A stretch of DNA of 9,259 bases from Spirochaetales bacterium (GCA_022784805.1 JALFYG010000139.1:1-9259), one strand, 5' to 3'; counted from the first letter of the stretch, positions 1-6,838 are shown. Program-made: numbers and translations. The notes: generated from the sequence alone by a model not told the origin.

Positions 1-751
1 GGATTGTTGCATCCAGACCCATGCGTGAAGTGCACTCTTGGAACCTGAGGTGGGCAGCTTGTCTTGTGAGGCGTCCTCCCCTACGGTTTAAGAATAGAGC
101 CTGTTCCTTCTGATTCTTCTTAGATAATAGCTTTGGCCTGACATTCGAGAGATAATACTCAACAGCATCAAAGGCCATGTCACCGACGAAAACTATTCTT
201 TCTTTGTCTCTCTTTCCTATTACGTTTATAGCCTTCTCTTCCCTTTTCCATGAGCTTACATCCAAGGAAACAGCTTCGCTGATTCTCATTCCAGATGAGT
301 ATATAAGTTCAAAGAGAGCATAATCACGCCTACCAAGTATGTCGTCATCAAACTCTTTCATGAGGGAGTCGATTTCATTTTCGCTGATGGTATGAGGGAG
401 AATGACAGGGTCTTTTGGCTTCTCAACCAGCTTCGCTGGATTTGATTCAACGATTTTCTCATTCTTCAGATACTTGAAGAATGTTCTGATAGATGACAAT
501 GCTTTTCCAGCTGTACGGGTTGTGATGCCCTCTTCGTCTTCTCGCTCTATAATGTATCTCTCGATAATGGATGGATCTACTTCCTCCAATTTCAGAGAGT
601 TTTTATTGAGAAAAGTAAGAAACAAGGCTGCTTCACGAGTGTAAACCTCTCGGGTTTTCTCCGAGAGGCGAAAAGAATAACTGATAGTATCACCAAAGGA
701 CCTTATTAGCTCTCTGTCAACATCCGTGAGTTCATACTCATTGATCATCAT
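1..751 (-). CDS. XerC/XerD-type tyrosine recombinase, 3' end cut by window edge
   Basis: Site-specific tyrosine recombinase, most likely a chromosome-dimer resolution enzyme acting in the cytoplasm on dif DNA. About 250 residues are visible. Residues 10-100 form the SAM-like core-binding domain (TAGKALSSIRTFFKYL, ending in ESNPAKLVEKPK). The catalytic domain begins near residue 120 with LIYSSGMRISEAVSLDV, giving catalytic Arg156, and GKRDKERIVF, giving the beta-hairpin Lys180. LFLNRRGGRLTRQ follows. The HxxR box, second His and Tyr nucleophile lie beyond position 1, so activity cannot be judged. The start is ATG at 751 (or the next codon, 748), just after an in-frame TGA. It overlaps the end of ftsZ by 14 nt, with only a weak GAG upstream, so translation is probably coupled to ftsZ. 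XerC versus XerD cannot be decided. In several bacteria a xerC/codV gene precedes hslVU, which would lie outside this window. Confidence 0.9.
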   Translation of the reverse strand, partial: MMINEYELTDVDRELIRSFGDTISYSFRLSEKTREVYTREAALFLTFLNKNSLKLEEVDPSIIERYIIEREDEEGITTRTAGKALSSIRTFFKYLKNEKIVESNPAKLVEKPKDPVILPHTISENEIDSLMKEFDDDILGRRDYALFELIYSSGMRISEAVSLDVSSWKREEKAINVIGKRDKERIVFVGDMAFDAVEYYLSNVRPKLLSKKNQKEQALFLNRRGGRLTRQAAHLRFQECTSRMGLDATI

Positions 752-2000
752 CGTTTTTCATTCTCAAGATGGAAGGAGTTGTGTAATCGGAAGAGTTACC
801 GCTTCTGAGATTAAGCTGGTTCTTCAGATCAGTCCAACGATTGATGTTGATGACTCCAGAATCCTTAGCTGGCTCTTTCTCTCTTTCGTATCCGTTATCC
901 TTCTTAAGAGGAGCTTCTTCATGGCGTCTGGAGAACTGAGGTACTTCCATACCATCATCCTCTGGCTTTCCATTCTTTGTTCCAAAGATTTCAGCGGCGT
1001 TGGCGCCTGTGCTTACAGAGCGATGCTCGAAACCTGTTGCAACAACAGTGACTCTGATTCTCTCACCAAGAGCCGGGTTATAAGACTGACCGGCAGTGAT
1101 GAGGGCTTCTTCATCAACGTTGGCTGTAATAAGCTCAACAACATCCTGATACTCCTGGAGAGTCAAGTTGTCGCCACCAGCGATGTTTACAAGAACAGCC
1201 TTTGCACCTTCGATTGAAGCATTCTCCAAGAGAGGGTTGTTGATGGACTGCTTTGCAGCTTCCACAGCTCTGTTTGTTCCTTCACCAAAACCTAGTCCAA
1301 TAAGAGCATCTCCCTTACCCTTCATGACTGTCTTTACGTCAGCAAAGTCAATGTTGATTTCACCTGGTTCAGTGATCAAGTCTGAGATACCCTGTACAGC
1401 CTGCAACAGCGCTGAGTCAGCAAGGAGGAATGCTTTCTTGATAGGAGTATTCTGCTCCACAACATTCAAAAGGTGCTGGTTAGGAATGATGATGAGAGTG
1501 TCTACGCTCTTACGTAGTTTCTCGATACCCTGCTCAGCAAGGCTGAGTTTCTTCTTACCTTCGAATGTGAATGGTGTGGTTACTACAGCAACTGTGAGAG
1601 CATTGCAGCTCTTTGCGATTTCAGCCACAACGGCGGCGGCACCTGTTCCAGTTCCACCACCCATACCTGCAGTAATGAAGACCATGTCAGCATTTTCAAG
1701 TTCTTTCTTGATCTCTTCTTTGCTTTCCTGTGCAGCCTTTTCGCCGATTTCAGGCTGACCACCGGCTCCAAGACCTCCGGTCAGCTCCTTTCCAATGGCG
1801 ATTCTAGTCTGAGCATTGGAGCGCTGCAATGCCTGAACATCTGTGTTCAATGCCACAAATGATACTTTCTTCAGGCCGTTGGCGATCATTCTGTTTACAG
1901 CATTTCCACCGCCACCGCCTACGCCTACGACCTTAATAATAGTAGGTGTTGCTTGTTCTCCTGTCGTAGTGTCTTCAATATCAAATAAATTAAAGCTCAT
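738..2000 (-). CDS. ftsZ: cell division protein FtsZ (tubulin-like GTPase)
   Basis: Tubulin homologue that polymerises at mid-cell and recruits the divisome. It has 420 residues, slightly longer than E. coli FtsZ (383). The GTP-binding domain starts with VGVGGGGGNAVNRMI (residues 25-39). The G-box GGGTGTGA is at 114-121. The T7 synergy loop NIDFADVKTVM is at 216-226, with both catalytic aspartates (Asp218, Asp221) present. The C-terminal core ends near residue 330 (VTVVATGFEH). A charged linker follows, then a tail whose DYTTPSILRMK resembles the conserved FtsA-binding peptide (DIPxFLR type) and ends in DDDQ. Start: ATG preceded by AAGGAG at 5-nt spacing; this Shine-Dalgarno overlaps the ftsA stop codon, and the gap to ftsA is 9 nt. 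Departures from consensus are Gln82 in GAGGQPEIG, where Asn is usual, and Ala123 where GAAPVVA normally has Pro. All GTPase residues I can identify are intact. Confidence 0.98.
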   Translation of the reverse strand: MSFNLFDIEDTTTGEQATPTIIKVVGVGGGGGNAVNRMIANGLKKVSFVALNTDVQALQRSNAQTRIAIGKELTGGLGAGGQPEIGEKAAQESKEEIKKELENADMVFITAGMGGGTGTGAAAVVAEIAKSCNALTVAVVTTPFTFEGKKKLSLAEQGIEKLRKSVDTLIIIPNQHLLNVVEQNTPIKKAFLLADSALLQAVQGISDLITEPGEINIDFADVKTVMKGKGDALIGLGFGEGTNRAVEAAKQSINNPLLENASIEGAKAVLVNIAGGDNLTLQEYQDVVELITANVDEEALITAGQSYNPALGERIRVTVVATGFEHRSVSTGANAAEIFGTKNGKPEDDGMEVPQFSRRHEEAPLKKDNGYEREKEPAKDSGVININRWTDLKNQLNLRSGNSSDYTTPSILRMKNDDDQ

Positions 2001-2009
2001 CTCTGCTCC

Positions 2010-3239
2010 TTAAAACAACTTACCAAAGAGGTTTTTGACTTTGGATCCGAAACCCTTCTTTTCCTTGACACCTGAGATATCTGTGTTGTCACGATATCTT
2101 TTGGCTTCACTCTTAAATAGACCCAAGACTGTAGCATACTTTGGATCAATATAAGTACGGTCCAGACCACTTATAGCCTCAGGGAAACCGATACGGGAAG
2201 GAAGACGGAATATTTCTGCAGCCAATTCCGTAACACCACCCATCAGGGCGCCTCCGCCAACGAGAACAATTCCAGCTCCGAAGGGGCCCTGTATCTGGTT
2301 ATCTTGCAAATCCTGCTGAATCATCAATAGTATCTCAGCCATTCTTGCTTCTATTACTTTTGCAAACTCTTTTCTTGGCATTCTAATGGCTGGCTTACCG
2401 CCTAGAGCCGGAGTCACCATCATATCGCTGTCATCAATTCCAGGGCTATAGCAGGAACCATCTGTAAGCTTCAGCGATTCTGCAGCAGCCTTAGGAAGCT
2501 GGAATAGATATGCAATATCCGAAGTGACCAAGTCACTTCCACGGTTAATGCCGCCAACGTGGACAGGTGCTCCACCGGAGTAAGCGATATAGTTGGTTGA
2601 GCCGGAACCAATGTCGATGACGATGGCTCCCATATCCTTTTCTTCAGGAGACAAAACGACCTCTGCATCTGCAAGAGTCTGGAATACCACCTTCTGTACC
2701 TGAAGTCCTGTTTTATGTACACACTTCTTCTGGTTCTGGATAATTGGAGAAGAACCAAGAACAAGAAGAATCTTTGTATCCAATCTATGACCTAACATAT
2801 CTACTGGGTCTTTGATTCCAGAGCGAGAATCTACATAGAAGTCCTGGACAAGGGAGTGAAGGATTTCAGTGTTCTGTGGGAGCTGAATATTCCTTGCAAC
2901 ATCGATGGAGCGTCTGATATCATCTTTGGTTATCTCTTGATCCTTTGAATTGATGCCTACGACGCCGTTACTCTTGATGCCTTTTATCTGGTCTCCGCCT
3001 ATACCGATGATTACAGATGAAATCTCAGTACCAGCCTGAACTTCTGCTTCACCGATTACACTGCTGATCGTCTTCATTGTCTGTTCAATGTTGACAATGG
3101 AGCCATTCTTCACCCCTTCACTTGGGCGTTCAACTACACTTTCTATCACCAGCTGTCCATCTCTGGAGACAGAACCGACGGCGACTCTTGTGGAACTTGT
3201 ACCAATATCCAAACCTACTATCGTTTTGTCTGCAGCCAC
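2010..3239 (-). CDS. ftsA: cell division protein FtsA (actin-like membrane tether for FtsZ)
   Basis: Actin-fold ATPase that anchors FtsZ filaments to the inner membrane. It has 409 residues, close to the family norm (about 420). The phosphate-1 motif VGLDIGTSSTRVAVG is at residues 8-22. The FtsA-specific SHS2/1C subdomain spans about 85-165. The phosphate-2 motif IVIDIGSGSTNYIAY is at 206-220, followed by GSDLVTSDIAYLFQLP (234-249). The adenosine motif GIVLVGGGALMGGV is at 323-336. After a charged linker, the C-terminus ends in an amphipathic helix (GFGSKVKNLFGKLF, 396-409) that fits the membrane-targeting sequence. The start codon is GTG, with AGAGG 7 nt upstream; that site overlaps the end of ftsQ, and the gap is only 4 nt. 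Its place directly before ftsZ is the usual order. Confidence 0.97.
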   Translation of the reverse strand: MAADKTIVGLDIGTSSTRVAVGSVSRDGQLVIESVVERPSEGVKNGSIVNIEQTMKTISSVIGEAEVQAGTEISSVIIGIGGDQIKGIKSNGVVGINSKDQEITKDDIRRSIDVARNIQLPQNTEILHSLVQDFYVDSRSGIKDPVDMLGHRLDTKILLVLGSSPIIQNQKKCVHKTGLQVQKVVFQTLADAEVVLSPEEKDMGAIVIDIGSGSTNYIAYSGGAPVHVGGINRGSDLVTSDIAYLFQLPKAAAESLKLTDGSCYSPGIDDSDMMVTPALGGKPAIRMPRKEFAKVIEARMAEILLMIQQDLQDNQIQGPFGAGIVLVGGGALMGGVTELAAEIFRLPSRIGFPEAISGLDRTYIDPKYATVLGLFKSEAKRYRDNTDISGVKEKKGFGSKVKNLFGKLF

Positions 3240-3243
3240 AGCT

Positions 3244-3975
3244 TTACCTCTTTACCACCATGAGAGAGTCGTCAAGGATATACTCCTTTGGACTCTCCAA
3301 CATTCTATCTTTAGAGGAAATATACTCCTCTTTAATTATCTCCAGACACTCTTCAAGTCTATCTATTTTCCTTAAATCCCTTATAGTAAGGATTGCTTCG
3401 ACGCTATCAAGGTAAAGTATCAAAGAACCTGAGAATATACTGGATTTATTATTGTCATATTCGGCATTTGTTATCAAGTCAGAAGATTGAAAAGCAGAGG
3501 ATAGAGTCACCATAAGTGATGTGTATTTTTCATCATTTGACCCTTCAATTACATCAAATAACACAGGTGACACTTTGACAGTCAGGTATTTGTCTTTTAG
3601 TGAATTGTAGTCCTTACTGTCAATGATTCCCTTTTTTTCGTTTGTAATGAAAGCTGTCCTGGTTCCATCAACCAACAAGACTCCATGCTCTGGAGTCGTT
3701 CCTTTTACAACAAGCACATTATTGTTGATCGATACCTCTGCATCCTCTATATATAATAGCTTCTCTATTTGACGCTTGATTGACCTTTTGTCCACAGTAA
3801 GTTTGTTTCTTCCCTTCTCAGATAGAATAATGGACATAATGTTCCAAGTCTCCGGGACTCCATTTACTTCCACTCCGCTTACAGTAAACCTACCGACTAT
3901 GGAAGTGGAAAGGATGAGGAAGACGATTGAAACAAGGGAAAGAGACATTAGATAGAATTTTTTACTCCTTGTCAT
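3244..3975 (-). CDS. ftsQ: cell division protein FtsQ/DivIB (POTRA bitopic protein)
   Basis: Bitopic divisome protein linking cytoplasmic and periplasmic parts of the division machine, normally through FtsL and FtsB/DivIC. It has 243 residues, in the usual size range. A short basic N-terminus (MTRSKK) leads into one membrane helix at about 8-28. FTVSGVEVNGV (30-40) then begins the POTRA domain, which runs to about residue 92 (VLVVKG). The beta domain occupies about 95-243 and its last strand (ILDDSLMVVKR) resembles the IDLRYPxxxxVK ending of FtsQ. Sequence conservation is low, as is normal for this family, so the call rests on topology, the POTRA start and position between ftsW and ftsA. The start ATG overlaps the ftsW stop by 14 nt; GGGAGG lies 7 nt upstream within ftsW. 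No FtsB/DivIC gene is in the window. Confidence 0.88.
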   Translation of the reverse strand: MTRSKKFYLMSLSLVSIVFLILSTSIVGRFTVSGVEVNGVPETWNIMSIILSEKGRNKLTVDKRSIKRQIEKLLYIEDAEVSINNNVLVVKGTTPEHGVLLVDGTRTAFITNEKKGIIDSKDYNSLKDKYLTVKVSPVLFDVIEGSNDEKYTSLMVTLSSAFQSSDLITNAEYDNNKSSIFSGSLILYLDSVEAILTIRDLRKIDRLEECLEIIKEEYISSKDRMLESPKEYILDDSLMVVKR

Positions 3976-5107
3976 CTTTCGTCCTTCCCTCTTTGTAGAT
4001 CAACCTATACAAGACTACACAAAGAAAAACAAATACTCCTTCAGATATGGAGTCATAGGAGAAGAAGGGCAAGATTACTCCACCGAATGGATTTATTCCC
4101 ATGACATAAAGGATATTCAGGAATATGGAAAACACTATAAAGCAAATACAGCCTATGACAGTTGCAGAGACTGACAAGGAGTTCTTGTTTCTTGCCCTGT
4201 TTGCAGTTCTTATTCCAACGATGAGGATAATGATAGTCGGAAAAAGAATCACAAAGAGACCGATCAATCCTGTTTCCTCAAAGACTGTTGCAAAGATTAA
4301 CTCCTTGTGAGGTGTCTCAAGAGCTCCTAGCTTATAGAGGCCCTGCCCGATGCCGGTTCCTGTCATGCCTCCGTCAATGATAGCCATTCTCGAGATCATA
4401 AGATCCTTAGAGTAATAGGTCGTGTCATTAACAGGAAATATGGACTCTGCGAAGCTGGAGAAAAGGGAGGGAACAAAGGAAAGCATCAGGATTAGTATGA
4501 TTATTCCTGTAACTGCAAAGAACAAGAGATATCCCTTTCTTGCTTCAAACTGGGAAGCGGAGGCTAAGATAATTACTAAGCCCAAAATATACCAACCAAG
4601 ACCTGCATAGTATCCAATGAAAGAAAGATAGATGATCGAGAAAGGAATGATGGCTAGTAAAGGAAAGCCCCTTCTCTCCCTTTTCATGACATATGGGACA
4701 GCCCAGCCCATAAGATAAATAAGAGTGAATGTTGATAACACTCCACCTGCATCCTTCAAGTAGCATAATGCTGGAACATATTTTGATAAACAAAGAAGAA
4801 TGATGGATATAGGGCAAGTGACAAAGTGTGCCTTATCCATAACTTTCTCAGGAATAAGATATGTCAATAATCCCAGTCCAAGTCCGATGACAGCCCCAAG
4901 CACTTGTTTTCCAAGATAACTCCAGAATGGAACTTCCTCCAAAACAGCCCTATCCATTGTGGCTGAGAAGAGGGAAATGAGGCCAAAGAAAAACAAAATC
5001 AAAACAGAGCATAAAAAAGTGAAAGGAGAGAAGAAGCCCTCCCCTTCCTTTACGACGCTTTCATCATCTACATAATCATCATAAAAGCTTATGCTCTGCT
5101 CTTTCAT
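3962..5107 (-). CDS. ftsW: FtsW-like SEDS-family protein with degenerate catalytic motifs
   Basis: Multi-pass SEDS membrane protein of 381 residues in the FtsW position. A cytoplasmic acidic N-terminus (1-24) precedes about ten hydrophobic segments starting near residue 27. Recognisable family signals are GLISLFSAT (42-50), GTGIGQGLYKLG (250-261), FATVFEETGLIGL (272-284) and GINPFGGVILPFFSY (337-351). Active FtsW/RodA enzymes are lipid II glycosyltransferases working with a class B PBP, but the key signatures are altered. The GASRW...QPAEL stretch is replaced by KDAGGVLSTFT (118-128). QPDLGT is replaced by YYAGLGW (166-172). The HTDFIF motif reads HKELIF (267-272), so the residue equivalent to E. 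coli FtsW Asp297 is Glu269. SYGGSS is SYDSIS. The frame is intact, so this is divergence rather than decay. A TAG stop lies three codons upstream of ATG 5107, which fixes the start, yet no Shine-Dalgarno is evident. Polymerase activity is doubtful. Confidence 0.88.
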   Translation of the reverse strand: MKEQSISFYDDYVDDESVVKEGEGFFSPFTFLCSVLILFFFGLISLFSATMDRAVLEEVPFWSYLGKQVLGAVIGLGLGLLTYLIPEKVMDKAHFVTCPISIILLCLSKYVPALCYLKDAGGVLSTFTLIYLMGWAVPYVMKRERRGFPLLAIIPFSIIYLSFIGYYAGLGWYILGLVIILASASQFEARKGYLLFFAVTGIIILILMLSFVPSLFSSFAESIFPVNDTTYYSKDLMISRMAIIDGGMTGTGIGQGLYKLGALETPHKELIFATVFEETGLIGLFVILFPTIIILIVGIRTANRARNKNSLSVSATVIGCICFIVFSIFLNILYVMGINPFGGVILPFFSYDSISEGVFVFLCVVLYRLIYKEGRTKDDKE

Positions 5108-5151
5108 ATAATAATTCTAAAGGATGCGGGAATCTTTGTCTCCCGAAAATA
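5108..5151 (-). other. ftsL-ftsW gap with small hairpin; usual ftsI/mur site is empty
   Basis: This 44-nt stretch is the only sizeable gap inside the dcw operon. On the minus strand it carries a 5-bp inverted repeat, CGGGA/TCCCG (5141-5145 and 5127-5131), with a 9-nt loop. It is not followed by a U-run, so it is not a convincing terminator. The only purine-rich GGGAG lies in the hairpin, too far from the ftsW ATG to serve as its ribosome site, and the bases just before ATG are A/T-rich (AATTATTAT). In most bacteria ftsI, and often mur genes and mraY, lie between ftsL and ftsW; none is present here. Confidence 0.5.
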
Positions 5152-5415
5152 CTAAAAGTCTGCCATAGCCAATGCGACTTCTTCCCTAATTCCACTTACT
5201 TCTACTCTGCTGAGGGATGAAAGAAGTGTTCTCTCTTCTTTATCCAAGCTTTCTATTCTCTCTTCAGCCTTGATAGTCCTCATAGAGATAGTAGCTGCAG
5301 AGCCTTTCTGCCATAGAGGAACCATTATCACAAGAAAACTCAATACGATTCCAAGGATAATGATGACCTTGGCTCTACGATCTAGTTCATGTCTTACACT
5401 TTCCCTGTACTTCAT
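5152..5415 (-). CDS. ftsL: cell division protein FtsL (bitopic, coiled coil)
   Basis: Small divisome protein of 87 residues. A basic cytoplasmic segment (MKYRESVRHELDRRAK) is followed by one transmembrane helix at about 17-35. A short periplasmic coiled coil comes next (about 42-72, with leucines at 57, 64, 65 and 68), then a tail like the LSRxxxxxxIEExA endings of FtsL/DivIC. FtsL normally pairs with FtsB/DivIC and binds FtsQ, and helps activate FtsW-FtsI. Size, topology and position right after rsmH support the call; sequence alone would be weak. The rsmH stop is 1 nt before the ATG, and GGAG within the rsmH end is the likely ribosome site. The gene that normally follows, ftsI, is missing. 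Confidence 0.85.
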   Translation of the reverse strand: MKYRESVRHELDRRAKVIIILGIVLSFLVIMVPLWQKGSAATISMRTIKAEERIESLDKEERTLLSSLSRVEVSGIREEVALAMADF

Positions 5416-5416
5416 A

Positions 5417-6304
5417 CTATTTCTTCTCCACTACTCGCAGTTTTGCCGATCTTGAAGGAGGATTTTCATCACACTCCTTGTCGCTTGGGATTATCGGCTT
5501 CTTAGTTATGATTGATATGTCTCCATACTTCTCATATCTATCTTTGAAATACCACTTAACGATTCTGTCTTCCAAAGAATGGAAAGTAATGACAGCGACT
5601 CTTCCGCCCTTATTGAGAACTCTCAATGCATTCTCAAGAGCTGGGCTGATTCTATCCAATTCTTTGTTGACTTCAATTCTCAGAGCCTGAAAGGTTCTTG
5701 TTGCAGGATGGATTCTTCCATATCTATACTCACGAGGAACACATCCTGAGATAATGGAGGCCAATTCACAGGAAGTTTCTATTCTCTTCTCCTTCCTCTT
5801 CTCTACAATGGTTCTGGCGATTCTTCTTGAGTATCGCTCCTCTCCATACTTGTAGATTACGTCAGCCAATGCTTCCTCTGGATATTCGTTGACAATAGTC
5901 TCTGCATCAAGACTCTGATTTTCATCCAATCTCATATCAAGCTTTTCTTCTTTTCTGAAGGAAAAGCCTCTCATGGATTCTTCATAGTGGAAAATAGAGA
6001 TACCGAGATCAAAGAGAACAGCGTCTGCACTCTCTCCATCCCTCTCTTCCAGGAAATCATTAAACCATGAATTGACCGGGGTGAATCTATCTCCATAGTC
6101 CTTAAATCTTTCAATGGCTTTTTTCTGGATTTCTTTATCCCTGTCGATTCCGATGACTTTCAAATTAGGGTAAGTGTCCAAGAAGAGTTTTGTGTGTCCA
6201 CCTTCTCCTGTGGTGCAGTCAATCATCACAGCGTCCCTATCGGAAGGGATGGTGAGATTCTCCAAAACTTCTCTATGCATTACAGGATAATGAAGGAACT
6301 CCAT
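5417..6304 (-). CDS. rsmH: 16S rRNA (cytosine-1402 N4) methyltransferase RsmH (MraW)
   Basis: SAM-dependent enzyme that N4-methylates C1402 in the 16S rRNA decoding centre; cytoplasmic and almost always encoded in the dcw cluster after mraZ. It has 295 residues, slightly shorter than E. coli (313). Visible motifs are HYPVMHREVLENL (5-17), the SAM-binding IDCTTGEGGHT (28-38), GIDRD (52-56), VLFDLGIS (96-103), MRGFSF (111-116), KLDMRLD (121-127) and GEERYSRRIA (154-163). IHPATRTFQALRIEVNKEL (198-216) follows, then the catalytic-fold GGRVAVITFHSLEDRIVK (233-250) and the terminal SRSAKLRVVEK. Small deviations are SI in place of the usual SS after LGI, and NPPSRS for NPRSRS. Start: ATG overlaps the mraZ stop by one base (TGATG), with GAGGAG upstream, which indicates translational coupling. 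Confidence 0.97.
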   Translation of the reverse strand: MEFLHYPVMHREVLENLTIPSDRDAVMIDCTTGEGGHTKLFLDTYPNLKVIGIDRDKEIQKKAIERFKDYGDRFTPVNSWFNDFLEERDGESADAVLFDLGISIFHYEESMRGFSFRKEEKLDMRLDENQSLDAETIVNEYPEEALADVIYKYGEERYSRRIARTIVEKRKEKRIETSCELASIISGCVPREYRYGRIHPATRTFQALRIEVNKELDRISPALENALRVLNKGGRVAVITFHSLEDRIVKWYFKDRYEKYGDISIITKKPIIPSDKECDENPPSRSAKLRVVEKK

Positions 6305-6765
6305 CAGTTCTTCTCCTCTTCATATATTTTCTGAGCCAAGTCTGAAACAGACTCAGTACACTCTTCCTCTTCTTTCTCAAACACTTCCGGGTTCCAGATT
6401 TCAACTGCGTATCCAGTTCCCATCAAGAGACATTCACTCTTACAGGAAATGCTTGCTGATTCTCTCTGGGAAAGGGGGATGTTGATTCTTCCGGCGCTGT
6501 CTACATCCAAATACTGAGCGGGGGATATAAGTTTTCTCATTAACTGCCTTTTTTCTCTGTCCATAAGTGCCAAAGGAGTAGAAAGAATCTGGACACAGAA
6601 CTGATTTTCAAAGTAGTCAGGAGTCATCAGCATCAGATGGTTTCCATCAAGCCCCGGAAGAACAACAACTTCATCTGAGGAAAGAGCGGTTCTCAGGCGT
6701 GAAGGCAAAGAAAGTCGACCCTTTTCATCTACTTTTGCCGTATACATGCCAGTTAAAAGATGCAT
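6304..6765 (-). CDS. mraZ: transcriptional regulator MraZ
   Basis: DNA-binding regulator, usually an autorepressor of the dcw operon through repeats upstream of its own gene. It has 153 residues (E. coli 152). Two SpoVT-AbrB-like halves are visible. The first has VDEKGRLSLPSRLR (12-25) with its DxxGR signature. The second has VDSAGRINIPLSQRE (88-102), after the linking REKRQLMRKLI helix (70-80). The acidic C-terminal tail (KEEEECTES...YEEEKN) is longer than usual. The start at 6765 is preferred over Met7 because LLTGMYTAKVDEKG aligns with the family N-terminus (F-x-GEYxHxLDxKG) and because AGGAG lies just upstream, although its 3-nt spacing is short. This is the first gene of the operon. Confidence 0.96.
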   Translation of the reverse strand: MHLLTGMYTAKVDEKGRLSLPSRLRTALSSDEVVVLPGLDGNHLMLMTPDYFENQFCVQILSTPLALMDREKRQLMRKLISPAQYLDVDSAGRINIPLSQRESASISCKSECLLMGTGYAVEIWNPEVFEKEEEECTESVSDLAQKIYEEEKN

Positions 6766-6804
6766 TCGCTCCTACCTCAAGATTGGGTTATTCCCCATTC
6801 CTAT

Positions 6805-6834
6805 ATGACACTTTATCCCACTTTATCCCACTTT
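6805..6834 (-). promoter_or_regulatory. mraZ operator: putative MraZ operator: three 10-bp direct repeats
   Basis: On the minus strand, AAAGTGGGAT occurs at 6825-6834 and again, perfectly, at 6815-6824. A partial copy, AAAGTGTCAT, is at 6805-6814. Read in the published E. coli form, this is TGGGN repeated at 5-nt spacing (TGGGA-TAAAG-TGGGA-TAAAG-TGTCA). It also resembles the AAAGTGG-type boxes described for mollicute MraZ. A related TTTTGGGGAT lies 31 bp further upstream at 6856-6865, about three helical turns away. Position 40-70 bp before the mraZ ATG fits autoregulation. Confidence 0.75.
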
Positions 6835-6838
6835 TCAA
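6810..6838 (-). promoter_or_regulatory. candidate dcw operon promoter overlapping MraZ boxes
   Basis: A sigma-70-like pair reads TTGAAA (-35, 6833-6838), a 17-nt spacer, and TAAAGT (-10, 6810-6815). The -35 matches consensus at 5 of 6 positions and the -10 at 4 of 6. Two MraZ boxes fall in the spacer and a third covers the -10, so bound MraZ would block RNA polymerase. Transcription would start near 6803, giving a leader of roughly 38 nt before mraZ. An alternative -10, GATAAT at 6853-6858, lacks a good -35. Confidence 0.45.

Noticed and set aside
402..1758. Open frames of 80-196 codons on the plus strand opposite the recombinase and ftsZ.
   Set aside because: They are antisense to clearly conserved genes, lack recognisable domains or ribosome sites, and their translations look like complement products of FtsZ codons.
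3962..5107. ftsW as a pseudogene, given its lost motifs.
   Set aside because: The frame is uninterrupted over 381 codons, the membrane-segment pattern is kept, and it is coupled by overlap to ftsQ, so it looks maintained.
5127..5145. Hairpin between ftsL and ftsW as an intrinsic terminator.
   Set aside because: The stem has only 5 pairs, the loop has 9 bases and no U-run follows; it would not end transcription efficiently.
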